42,969 nucleotides of DNA, from positions 1 to 42,969 of the forward strand of contig JAJZMD010000245.1 in the NCBI GenBank assembly GCA_021803085.1, in the 5' to 3' direction. Positions 23,758-31,364 of this stretch are shown here, piece by piece (the stretch's first letter is position 1; each line of letters opens with the position of its first letter). Under the pieces are notes generated by a model. The model saw only the letters and a list, made by a program, of their open reading frames with translations. It was not told the DNA's origin and made no database searches. A program made the translations under genes and the position numbers. This stretch comes from Actinomycetes bacterium (GTDB taxonomy: Bacteria; Actinomycetota; Acidimicrobiia; Acidimicrobiales; RAAP-2).

Positions 23758-24699
23758 GTGATCGGCTACATCGTTCGCCGCTTCGGCCAGGCGTTGATCG
23801 TGCTCGTGCTCGTGACGATCATCGTGTTCGCCCTCTTGCACGCGCTGCCGGGCGGGCTCGTCCGGGCACAGCTCGGGGCGAAGGCGAACAAGTTCGCCGT
23901 CCGTCAGCTCACCATCCAAGAGGGCCTCACAAAGCCGCTCCCCGTCCAGTACTGGGTCTGGCTCTCCAACCTCCTCCACGGCAACCTCGGCTTCGCCTAC
24001 AAGCAGGAGACCCCGGTCGCGACCCTCATCGCCGAGACCTTCCCTCGCACACTCATCCTCGCGGGCAGCGGTCTCTTCCTCGCCGGCGTCCTCGCGATCC
24101 CGCTCGGCCTCCTCCAGGGCGGGCGACGGAACTCGCTGTTCGACTACGGCGTCTCGGGCTTCCTCCTCACCACCTACTCGACGCCGTACCAGCTCCTCGG
24201 CGTCATCCTCATCTTCCTCTTCACCATCGAGCTCAACCTCCTGCCCGCGACGGCCACAAACTTCGGTCAGGGCTTCGGCACCGACGTCAAGGTGCTCGCG
24301 CTGCCAGTCCTCGCGATCTTCCTCGGCAACATCGCGTACTTCTCCCGGTACGTGCGCAGCTCGGTGATCGACAACCTCGCCGAGGAATACGTCAGGACCG
24401 CGAGGGCAAAGGGTGTCTCCAGGGGACGGATCCTCGTCCGTCACGTGCTGCGGAATTCCCTGCTCCCCTTCGTGTCGGCGGTCGGCCTGAGCCTCCCGAC
24501 ACTGGTGAGCGGGACGCTCGTCATCGAGGTGCTCTTCAGCTATCCGGGGATGGGGACGCTGTTCTGGCACGCGCAGCAGAGCCGCACATATCCGCTCCTG
24601 CTCGGGATCCTGCTCATCGTCACGATGCTCGTGGTGGTGGGCAATCTCCTCGCCGACCTGGCCTACGCGACCCTCGACCCCCGCATCCGCTATGACTGA
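23758..24699 (+). CDS. ABC transporter permease, DppB/OppB-like
   Basis: Inner-membrane subunit of a peptide-type importer, 313 residues. The N-terminal IGYIVRRFGQALIVLVLVT is the typical first helix; the BPD_transp_1 domain spans about residues 95-310 and its EAA loop reads EEYVRTARAKGVSRGRILVRH, the contact for an ATPase. LPTLVSGTLVIEVLFSYPGMG is the conserved late motif. GTG 23758 follows a GGGGAGGAC site. It overlaps the next permease by eight bases. Elevated ACA threonine codons continue here. Confidence 0.94.
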   Translation: MIGYIVRRFGQALIVLVLVTIIVFALLHALPGGLVRAQLGAKANKFAVRQLTIQEGLTKPLPVQYWVWLSNLLHGNLGFAYKQETPVATLIAETFPRTLILAGSGLFLAGVLAIPLGLLQGGRRNSLFDYGVSGFLLTTYSTPYQLLGVILIFLFTIELNLLPATATNFGQGFGTDVKVLALPVLAIFLGNIAYFSRYVRSSVIDNLAEEYVRTARAKGVSRGRILVRHVLRNSLLPFVSAVGLSLPTLVSGTLVIEVLFSYPGMGTLFWHAQQSRTYPLLLGILLIVTMLVVVGNLLADLAYATLDPRIRYD

Positions 24700-25675
24700 G
24701 CTGTCCCCGGCGGAGCAGAGCCCCGCGACGCTCGTCGCCTCGACGGAGGGACGGCCGGCCCCGACTGCGCCGGCGGACGGGCCCGCCGGCGGCTCGCCTC
24801 GAGCATCCGGCGGGCTGGCACGCTGGCAGCGGCGGCGCCAGGACCTGGCGGTCTTCGCGTCCAACCGCTTCGCCCTGGTCGGCCTCGTGTTCCTCGTCGC
24901 CCTCGTGCTGTTCTGCTTCGTGGGTCCGATCATCTACAGGACCAACCAGACGTCGGCGACACTCTTGTACTCGAACCTCGGACCATCGGGGCAGTTCCCC
25001 CTCGGGACCGATCCCGACGGCTTCAACGAGCTCGGGCGGCTCATGCTCGGTGGCCAGAGCACGCTCGAGGTGGGCTTCGCCGTGGCGATCCTCGCCACGG
25101 GTTTCGGGGCGCTGTGGGGCGCGCTCGCCGGCTACGTCGGGGGATTCGTCGACTCGGTGCTCATGCGCGTGGTCGACACCGCGCTCTCCATCCCCTACCT
25201 CTTCCTCGCGGTCCTCCTGGCCACGTTGTTCCAGCCTTCGCTCTGGCTCATCATCGGGACGATCACCGCGGTGAGCTGGCCTGCTGCCGCGCGCATCGTG
25301 CGGGGCGAGACGCTCACGCTGCGCACGCGGGACTACGTGACCGCGGCGAGAGGCTTCGGGAGCTGGCAGCTGCGGCTGATCGGGCGTCACATCCTGCCGA
25401 ATTCGGTCGGGTCGATCGTGGTGAACGCCACGCTGAGGGTCGCCACAGCGATCTTTATCTTCGCCCTGCTCGCCTATCTCGGTCTCGGCGTGCCGCTGCC
25501 CGCGACGAGCTGGGGACAGATGCTCCAGCAGGGCATCACACACCTCTACGACAACTACTGGTGGGAGCTGTGGCTCCCGGGGGCATGCATCGTCCTCACG
25601 GTCGTCGCGGTCAGCGCGGTCGGCGACGGGCTGTACGACGTCGTGGTCAAGCGGCAGGCGGCGGGGCGCAGCTGA
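24692..25675 (+). CDS. ABC transporter permease, DppC/OppC-like
   Basis: Second permease, 327 residues. A disordered Ala/Pro/Gly-rich N-terminus of about 45 residues is followed by a helix, the FPLGTDPDGFNELGRLMLGG segment, and the BPD_transp_1 domain with EAA loop TRDYVTAARGFGSWQLRLIGRH. YLGLGVPLPATSWGQMLQ is the usual C-terminal signature. The ATG overlaps the end of the upstream permease gene. No ATPase gene follows: the next gene, 15 bp away, is a Nudix hydrolase, so the importer must borrow ATPases encoded elsewhere. Confidence 0.94.
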   Translation: MTELSPAEQSPATLVASTEGRPAPTAPADGPAGGSPRASGGLARWQRRRQDLAVFASNRFALVGLVFLVALVLFCFVGPIIYRTNQTSATLLYSNLGPSGQFPLGTDPDGFNELGRLMLGGQSTLEVGFAVAILATGFGALWGALAGYVGGFVDSVLMRVVDTALSIPYLFLAVLLATLFQPSLWLIIGTITAVSWPAAARIVRGETLTLRTRDYVTAARGFGSWQLRLIGRHILPNSVGSIVVNATLRVATAIFIFALLAYLGLGVPLPATSWGQMLQQGITHLYDNYWWELWLPGACIVLTVVAVSAVGDGLYDVVVKRQAAGRS

Positions 25676-25690
25676 CGACGTCGCGACGAC

Positions 25691-26227
25691 ATGCACTGGT
25701 CCGAGGCGAGCCTGCCGGCCGATCTCCCGCTCGTCGAGCGCGACGCGGTCCGTCTGGTGGTGGTGGAGGCTGGCGGCGCGTTGCTGCTCTTCTGGGCCCG
25801 GGAGGTCACGCTCCCGGAGGTCGGCCGGTGGTGGGAGCTTCCGGGCGGGGGCATCGATCCCGGCGAGACCGCCGCCGACGCAGCGGCCCGCGAGCTCTTC
25901 GAAGAGACGGGCATCCGGATCCCGCCGTCACAGGTCGGACCGCCGGCTTGGCGCCGCACCGCCTCCTACCGGTTCCGGGGAACCCGCCGCCTCCAGCACG
26001 AAGTCGTCTCCGTGGTCCGTCTCGACGAGAAGACGCCGGTCGTCGACCCGAGCGGCCAGCTCGACCACGAGCGCGACGACTACACGGCGTGGCGTTGGAT
26101 TCCGGTCACGGAGATCCAGGCGATGGGCGAGCAGGGGGTCCGCTTTTACCCCGGCCGCCTTCCCGAGCTCCTTCCCCGCGTGCTCGCGGGGGAGCCGATC
26201 GACGAGCCGTTCGAGCTCTGGTCGTGA
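25691..26227 (+). CDS. Nudix hydrolase
   Basis: Pyrophosphohydrolase-fold protein of 178 residues. The Nudix box is complete: GGGIDPGETAADAAARELFE followed by ETGI, fitting G-x5-E-x7-RE-U-x-EE-x-G-U. It ends with a WIPVTEI segment common to the superfamily. The substrate (a nucleoside diphosphate derivative or similar) cannot be inferred. It starts 15 bp after the permease gene and may be carried on that transcript. Its stop codon lies inside a hairpin shared with the convergent gene. Confidence 0.92.
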   Translation: MHWSEASLPADLPLVERDAVRLVVVEAGGALLLFWAREVTLPEVGRWWELPGGGIDPGETAADAAARELFEETGIRIPPSQVGPPAWRRTASYRFRGTRRLQHEVVSVVRLDEKTPVVDPSGQLDHERDDYTAWRWIPVTEIQAMGEQGVRFYPGRLPELLPRVLAGEPIDEPFELWS

Positions 26228-26268
26228 TCGCGGGCGGGCGGGCCGTGGCAGCTGGCCGCCCGCGATCA
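26225..26268. terminator. Bidirectional hairpin spanning both stop codons of convergent genes
   Basis: TGATCGCGGGCGG (26225-26237) is exactly complementary to CCGCCCGCGATCA (26256-26268), with an 18-base loop. The left arm begins with the TGA of the Nudix gene; the right arm, read on the minus strand, begins with the TGA of the Ddn-like gene. There is no T-tract on either side. Confidence 0.75.
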
Positions 26269-26718
26269 GCTGGACTCGACGCGGCGGGCCACGAGGACGG
26301 GGATCTCGCGCGTCGTGTTCTTCTGGTACTCGGCGTAGGTCGGGAAGGCGCGCACCGCGCGCTCCCACCACTGCGCCTTCTCCTCGCCGGTCACCTCCCT
26401 CACCGCGGCGTCGAAAGGCTCCGGCCCGTCTTGGATCATGAGCGCCGTGGGGTCTGCCTTGAGGTTCTCGTACCACTGGGGATTGTCGGGCGCGCCGCCC
26501 TTGGACGCCACGAGCGCGTACTCGCCGTCGTGCTCCACGCGCATGAGCGCCCACTTGCGGATCTTCCCCGTCTTTGCACCCCGCGCCGTCACGATGATGA
26601 CCGGGAGCCCAGTGTCGAGCAGCGTGTTCGCCCGCGTCCCTCCCGAGCGCTCGTACTCGGCGACCTGGTCACGGACCCATTCCGAAGGCGACGGCTCGTA
26701 CTCCCCGGTGAGCGGCAT
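26266..26718 (-). CDS. Deazaflavin-dependent nitroreductase-family protein (Ddn/DUF385-like)
   Basis: A 150-residue split-barrel protein of the F420-binding Ddn family typical of actinobacteria: PVIIVTARGAKTGKIRKWALM, then LVASKGGAPDNPQWYENLKA and a FPTYAEYQKNTTREIPVLV ending. It probably uses coenzyme F420 to reduce small molecules or protect against oxidative stress; the substrate is unknown. ATG 26718 is chosen over 26739 because AAGGAGG precedes it. Two 13-bp repeat arrays lie upstream. Confidence 0.93.
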   Translation of the reverse strand: MPLTGEYEPSPSEWVRDQVAEYERSGGTRANTLLDTGLPVIIVTARGAKTGKIRKWALMRVEHDGEYALVASKGGAPDNPQWYENLKADPTALMIQDGPEPFDAAVREVTGEEKAQWWERAVRAFPTYAEYQKNTTREIPVLVARRVESS

Positions 26719-26743
26719 GGCGGCCTCCTTGGGCTGCACTCTG

Positions 26744-26821
26744 TGGCTGGTCGAGATGGCCGGTCGACGTGGCCGACCGAGATGGCTGGTCGAGATGGCT
26801 GGTCGACGCGGCCGGTCGGCG
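26744..26821. repeat. 13-bp tandem array, six units
   Basis: Six contiguous 13-bp units related to TGGCTGGTCGAGA, with units 2, 5 and 6 ending in CG rather than GA (26744, 26757, 26770, 26783, 26796, 26809). Units 1 and 4 are identical. No spacers, so it is not a CRISPR array. Confidence 0.9.
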
Positions 26822-26842
26822 TGACCTTACCGTTCGGCTCGG

Positions 26843-26894
26843 CTCGTCGCGTGCTCTCGTCGCGTGCTGTCGTCGGGTGCCGCCGTCGGACGCC
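26843..26894. repeat. Second 13-bp tandem array, four units
   Basis: CTCGTCGCGTGCT twice (26843, 26856), then GTCGTCGGGTGCC (26869) and GCCGTCGGACGCC (26882). The sequence is unrelated to the array 22 bp upstream, but the period is the same. Confidence 0.85.
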
Positions 26895-26933
26895 CGGGTC
26901 TCCAAGCCGAAGGACCCCGCTGACCTCCGTTGG

Positions 26934-28628
26934 TCAGCCGATCCAGTGCAGCGCGAGCAGCGCCACGTCGTCGGTCACGACCTCGCCGGCGAGCGATCCG
27001 GCCACGGCGTCGAGGAGCTGGTCTGCGCCACCCTGCGCCGCCGAGACCAGGGCGCGCAGGCGCTCCATTCCTGTGTCGAGGAGCTCCCCGCGCCGCTCGA
27101 CGAGCCCGTCGGTGTACGCCAGGAGCGATGCCCTGCTGGGGAGCTCCACCGTGAGTGGCTCGTACCGCGCGGTCTGCGTGACGCCGATGGGCGGCCCCGG
27201 AGGCACCTCGACGAAGTGGGATTCCGCAGCGGACACGACGAGCGGCGGCAAGTGACCCGCGTTCACCACGGTCAACCGGCTGGCGGGCACGTCGACGTTC
27301 CCGAGCAGCACGGTGGCGAAGTGGCTGTCGCGGCCCACGTCCAGGAGCAAGTTGAGCTTGTGCAGGATCGTCACGACATCGTCCCCCTGGGCCACGTAGG
27401 CACGGATCGCGAAGTGCAGCGAGGCCATGACGTTGGCTGCCTGAATGCCGTGTCCCGAAACGTCGCCGATGGCGAAGACGAACGACCGCTCATCGCGCAG
27501 GATGACGTCGTACCAGTCTCCGCCTACGTCGACCGAGGTGTCCCCGGGTATGTAGCGAGCCGAGAGCTCGACTCCCGGCACCGCCGGGAGGCGCTGGGGC
27601 AGAAGGGCGTTCTGGAGGGTCTGCGAGATGGTTCGCTGCTCTGCGTAGAGGCGGAGGTTCTCGCGGGCGAAGTGCTCGGCCGTGCGTCGGCGACGTATCA
27701 GCCATTCGGAGATGAGCACTGCGCCGACGACGAGGACGGCACCGAGCGCGCCGACGATCCACGGCAACGCGGGGAGCACGCCGCCTCCGAGCGGTCGTTG
27801 CGCCGAAGCGACCAGGTCGAGAACGGTCGTCCCGAACGGGACGCGCACGCTGGCGGTGGGCGCCTCCACCGGAGGGGGTGTCGTTGCTTCGAAGAGGTGG
27901 TTCGCGTCCTGCCGGCGTCCGAGGTAGAGGGCGAACTCGAGGTCGTGGAAGGTGGAGGCAGCGGGAATGACCGCGCGGCGGTGAGGAGGGATCGCCAACT
28001 CCGCGAAGACCGCGTAACGCGGCGCCGCGCCGATGCCCTCCACTGCGAAGCCCAACCGAGGAGGTGACAGGGACAAGAGGTCGATCACGGTCAGCTTGTC
28101 GGGTGCGGGGATCCTGCCGAAGACCGGCTCCAGCGCGAGCGCGTCCGTGCCGAGCGCAGATCGGCTCCCCAGCGAGAGGAGCGGCACCGGGCGGCCCGAG
28201 GCGAGCCGCCACAGCGAGAGCGAGACGAACCGGTGACCGGGGCGCGGCCCCACCTCCGACGCGACGTAGCGCTCGACGTCGGCGGCGTCCCCATGGGTCG
28301 TGTCGGCGATCGCCGTCGCGGTGGTGAGCGGCGCGAGGAGCGTGGGTGCCAGCCCGCCGAGCACCACGCCGGCGGCGTCCGCCTGGATCCGCAGGAGGCG
28401 GGACTGCGTGTGCAAGTTGACGACTCCCGTCAGCCAGACGAGCGAGGCGACAACGACTGCGCCGACGACGCCGACGACCCCGCCGATCAGATGGATGGGC
28501 CGCCGCCGAGAGGTTCGCCCGCTCGGCCCAGACTGCCGGGCGCCCTTTCCGAGGGCGGCCTTCACAGGGGGGGCGTGTGGGGCGCGCCGGCAGCAGGCAT
28601 TGCAGTGCGGTCCGTGATGTCGAGACAC
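26934..28628 (-). CDS. Membrane-anchored SpoIIE/PP2C-type serine phosphatase
   Basis: Signal-transducing phosphatase of 564 residues. A cytoplasmic N-terminus precedes a transmembrane helix (about residues 47-68), an extracellular sensor of about 215 residues, a second helix (about 287-310) and a SpoIIE catalytic domain (about 340-562). Metal-binding motifs are GGDWYDV, FAIGDVSGHG, AYTDGLVERRG and DDVALLAL. Such enzymes dephosphorylate STAS anti-anti-sigma factors, and one is encoded at 36103-36450, a plausible partner though not adjacent. The extreme N-terminus has a cluster of His and Cys (RHHGPHCNACC), possibly metal-binding. GTG 28628 lacks a clear ribosome site. Confidence 0.9.
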   Translation of the reverse strand: MSRHHGPHCNACCRRAPHAPPVKAALGKGARQSGPSGRTSRRRPIHLIGGVVGVVGAVVVASLVWLTGVVNLHTQSRLLRIQADAAGVVLGGLAPTLLAPLTTATAIADTTHGDAADVERYVASEVGPRPGHRFVSLSLWRLASGRPVPLLSLGSRSALGTDALALEPVFGRIPAPDKLTVIDLLSLSPPRLGFAVEGIGAAPRYAVFAELAIPPHRRAVIPAASTFHDLEFALYLGRRQDANHLFEATTPPPVEAPTASVRVPFGTTVLDLVASAQRPLGGGVLPALPWIVGALGAVLVVGAVLISEWLIRRRRTAEHFARENLRLYAEQRTISQTLQNALLPQRLPAVPGVELSARYIPGDTSVDVGGDWYDVILRDERSFVFAIGDVSGHGIQAANVMASLHFAIRAYVAQGDDVVTILHKLNLLLDVGRDSHFATVLLGNVDVPASRLTVVNAGHLPPLVVSAAESHFVEVPPGPPIGVTQTARYEPLTVELPSRASLLAYTDGLVERRGELLDTGMERLRALVSAAQGGADQLLDAVAGSLAGEVVTDDVALLALHWIG

Positions 28629-28699
28629 TACCGAGGGAGCGACACCGTGTGAACCACGGACCTGTGGTCATCTCGATCTGCGCACCGCGCGCCGTCCGG

Positions 28700-28705
28700 T
28701 AGCGT
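28700..28705 (+). promoter_or_regulatory. Likely -10 box (TAGCGT) of the glycogen phosphorylase gene
   Basis: TAGCGT ends nine bases before ATG 28715, the same arrangement as in front of pgi; no ribosome site is visible, so the transcript is probably leaderless or nearly so. Confidence 0.5.
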
Positions 28706-28714
28706 CGACCTGTC

Positions 28715-30526
28715 ATGGCTCGCACAGGCCTCGTGCCCCTCGAGATCGCGTACTACTCGATGGAGATCGCCCTCGACGACCGGCTTCCCACGTTCAGCGG
28801 CGGGCTCGGAGTGCTCGCGGGCGACCATGTGCGTGCCGCGGCCGACCGCGGCCTTCCTCTCGGCGCCGTGACGCTGTTGTACAACCATGGGTTCTTCGAC
28901 CAGTCGACCAGCGGCGGCGAGCAGCGTGACGCTCCGGTCCGATGGCAGCCGTCTGCACGGCTCGAGGAGCTGCCGGTGCGCGTCGTCGTGGTCATTGCCG
29001 GCCGCCGCGTCGAGGTCCGCGTGTGGCGGGCGATCGTCGAGGGTGTCGACGGCCACAAGGTGCCCGTGCACCTCCTCGACACCGACGTGGAGGGGAACGC
29101 TCCGGACGACCGCCGGATCACCGATCGTCTCTACACGAGCGAACCGTTCGAGCGGCTTCGCCAGGAGGCCGTGCTGGGGCTCGGCGGGCCGCTCGTGCTC
29201 GACACCCTTGGTCATGAGGCAATCTCGGTCCATCACCTGAACGAGGGACACGGTTCTCTCGTGCCCGTGGCGCTGCTCGCCCGACGTGTCGCGGGGCTCG
29301 ACCCCGCCGGTGCCCTTCCGGGGGGCCTCATCCGAGCCGGGGAGGCTGATCTCGAGGCGGTCCGCAGGAGGTGCGTGTTCACGACCCACACCCCCGTCCC
29401 TGCCGGCCACGACCGCTTTCCGCCAGAGGTGGCGGAAGCGGTGCTGGGCATGCCCGTGCTCGACGCGCTGCGCAGCTTCGGGTGCCTGGAGGAGGACGGG
29501 ACGCTGAACATGACCATCCTCGGGATGCGGTGCGCGGGGTTCGTGAACGCCGTCTCGCTCCGGCATCGCGACGTGACCCGACGGATGTTCCCGTCGCAGC
29601 ACGTCGAGGCGGTGACCAACGGCGTGCACGGCGCGACCTGGGCAGCGGCTGCGACCGCATCGCTCTTCGATCGCCGCCTGCCGGGTTGGCGAAGGGACGG
29701 CACGCAGCTCCGCTACGCGATGGACATCCCGCTCGACGAACTACGGGCCGCTCACGGCCAGAACAAGAGGTCGCTGTGCGCCGACGTGCGCCGGCGCACG
29801 GGCGTGAGCTTCCGCCCTGACGTCCTCACGATCGGTATCGCGCGCCGCTTCGCTGCGTACAAGCGCAACGACCTCGTGCTTTCCGATGTCGATCGACTCT
29901 CGTCCATCGCGAAGAGCGCTCCGCTCCAGCTCGTCTTCGCCGGAAAAGCACACCCGGGAGACGGGGAGGCGAAGGCGATGATCCGGCGCGTGCTGTCGGT
30001 GATCGACGCGCGCCCGAGCGGCGTGACCGTCGCTTTCGTGGACAACTACGGCATGGACCTCGGCCGTCTGCTCTGCGCGGGGAGCGACGTCTGGCTCAAC
30101 ACGCCCGTCCCGCCGAACGAGGCGTCGGGCACGAGCGGGATGAAGGCGGCGCTCAACGGGGTGCCGAGCTTGAGCACGCTCGACGGTTGGTGGATCGAAG
30201 GGTGGATCGACGGCGTCACCGGGTGGGCGTTCGGGACATCGAGCTCCGCTGCCGAGGGCTCCGCCGACGGCCCTCCCGACGACGCGGAGGGCTCCGCCGA
30301 CGGCCCTCCCGACGACGTGGAGGGCTCCGCCGACGGCCCTCCCGACGACGCGGACCGCCTCTACCGCGTGCTCGAGGAGGTCGTCGCCCCCGCGTACTAC
30401 GAGGACCGCGACGTGCTGACCGCCATGGGGCGTCGCGCCATCGCACTGAACGCGTCCTTCTTTTCTGCCCACCGGATGGTCGACGAGTACGACCGGCGTG
30501 CGTATCGCCGGGCTCTCGGGGGTTGA
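28715..30526 (+). CDS. glgP: Alpha-glucan (glycogen) phosphorylase
   Basis: Releases glucose 1-phosphate from glycogen-type glucans by phosphorolysis. The 603-residue form lacks the N-terminal DUF3417 extension of longer actinobacterial versions. Signatures: AYYSMEIALDDRLPTFSGGL at the start, HHLNEGHGSLVP, FTTHTPVPAGHDRF, VTNGVHGATW and the PLP site EASGTSGMKAALNG with Lys477. Between GWAFGTSS and the C-terminal helices is a 33-residue acidic insert made of three near-identical 11-residue repeats (EGSADGPPDDA). The insert lies on what should be a surface loop. Glucose 1-phosphate would feed the pgi, gnd, pgl and rpiA products encoded alongside. Confidence 0.93.
   Translation: MARTGLVPLEIAYYSMEIALDDRLPTFSGGLGVLAGDHVRAAADRGLPLGAVTLLYNHGFFDQSTSGGEQRDAPVRWQPSARLEELPVRVVVVIAGRRVEVRVWRAIVEGVDGHKVPVHLLDTDVEGNAPDDRRITDRLYTSEPFERLRQEAVLGLGGPLVLDTLGHEAISVHHLNEGHGSLVPVALLARRVAGLDPAGALPGGLIRAGEADLEAVRRRCVFTTHTPVPAGHDRFPPEVAEAVLGMPVLDALRSFGCLEEDGTLNMTILGMRCAGFVNAVSLRHRDVTRRMFPSQHVEAVTNGVHGATWAAAATASLFDRRLPGWRRDGTQLRYAMDIPLDELRAAHGQNKRSLCADVRRRTGVSFRPDVLTIGIARRFAAYKRNDLVLSDVDRLSSIAKSAPLQLVFAGKAHPGDGEAKAMIRRVLSVIDARPSGVTVAFVDNYGMDLGRLLCAGSDVWLNTPVPPNEASGTSGMKAALNGVPSLSTLDGWWIEGWIDGVTGWAFGTSSSAAEGSADGPPDDAEGSADGPPDDVEGSADGPPDDADRLYRVLEEVVAPAYYEDRDVLTAMGRRAIALNASFFSAHRMVDEYDRRAYRRALGG
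30254..30352 (+). repeat. 33-bp tandem repeat, three copies, in glgP
   Basis: Units at 30254-30286, 30287-30319 and 30320-30352 are identical except for one base (GCG versus GTG in the last codon of unit 2). Each encodes EGSADGPPDD plus A or V. Such low divergence implies recent expansion. Confidence 0.97.
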
Positions 30527-30620
30527 CCCTCCACGTCGGGCTGGCCCGGATCGCGACTGGTCCGGCTCTTGCGGCCGGTTGGGGCGCGCACCCGGGTCGC
30601 GCACCCGCGGCGCCAGGTGG

Positions 30621-30626
30621 GACAAT
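30621..30626 (+). promoter_or_regulatory. Likely -10 box (GACAAT) of rpiA
   Basis: GACAAT matches the TATAAT consensus at four of six positions and ends six bases before GTG 30633. A weak AGGTGGGA is also present upstream, so a leaderless start is likely but not certain. Confidence 0.4.
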
Positions 30627-30632
30627 CCGCCG

Positions 30633-31364
30633 GTGGTGACCGCCGAGCAGGAAAAGCGCGTCGCGGCAGAGGCCGCTGCCGAGCTCGTCGAAGACGGCAT
30701 GACCGTCGGCCTCGGGACTGGATCGACGGTCGCCCTCTGCGTGCCCGCGCTCGCCGCTCGCCGCCTCGACCTGCGTTGCGTCGCGACCTCGCCCCGCACG
30801 GAGGCAGCAGCCCGCGAGGTGGGGCTGCGGATCGAGCGGTTCAGCACGGTCGCACACCTGGACATCGCGATCGACGGTGCCGACCAGGTGGCGCCGGACG
30901 GCTGGCTGGTGAAGGGCGGAGGCGGTGCCCACACCCGAGAGAAGCTCGTTGCCGCGGCTGCCTCCCGCTTCGTCGTGATCGTGGACTCCACCAAGCTCGT
31001 GCCCGCGCTGGGGCCGCCGGTCCCGCTGGAGGTGCTTTCCTTCGGGCTCTCCTCGACGCTGCGAAGACTGGCGGCGGTCGGCCCCGTGCGGAGGCGAGAC
31101 GGGCCCAGGAGCCCCGACGGGGGGGCGATCTGCGACTACCTGGGGCCGGTCGGCGACCCGCGCTCGCTCGCTCGGAAGATGCAGGGGGTGCTGGGGGTGG
31201 TCGAGCACGGGCTCTTCCCCCCGGAGCTGGTCACCGAGATCGTCGTGGGCCGGGGCGCCTCTGTGGAGTGCCTGGATCTCCGGGACCTCCGGGGCGCCAG
31301 GAGAGGCGGGAAGAGGCAGAGCTCGCTCAGCGGCCGGCCGGTGCCGCCGCCCGGTCGGCCATGA
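30633..31364 (+). CDS. rpiA: Ribose-5-phosphate isomerase A
   Basis: Interconverts ribulose 5-phosphate and ribose 5-phosphate in the non-oxidative pentose phosphate pathway. Signatures: DGMTVGLGTGSTV, DIAIDGADQVAPDGWLVKGG (catalytic Asp and the lysine in VKGG), HTREKLVAAAASRFVVIVD and the terminal HGLFPP. The 243-residue length is a little above usual because of a 25-residue basic tail. GTG 30633 is immediately followed by a second GTG. The 3' end overlaps pgl, on the opposite strand, by 38 bp. Confidence 0.94.
   Translation: MVTAEQEKRVAAEAAAELVEDGMTVGLGTGSTVALCVPALAARRLDLRCVATSPRTEAAAREVGLRIERFSTVAHLDIAIDGADQVAPDGWLVKGGGGAHTREKLVAAAASRFVVIVDSTKLVPALGPPVPLEVLSFGLSSTLRRLAAVGPVRRRDGPRSPDGGAICDYLGPVGDPRSLARKMQGVLGVVEHGLFPPELVTEIVVGRGASVECLDLRDLRGARRGGKRQSSLSGRPVPPPGRP

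Noticed and set aside
26744-26894. CRISPR-like repeat cluster
   Set aside because: Units are contiguous 13-mers without spacers and no cas gene is present, so these are simple tandem arrays.
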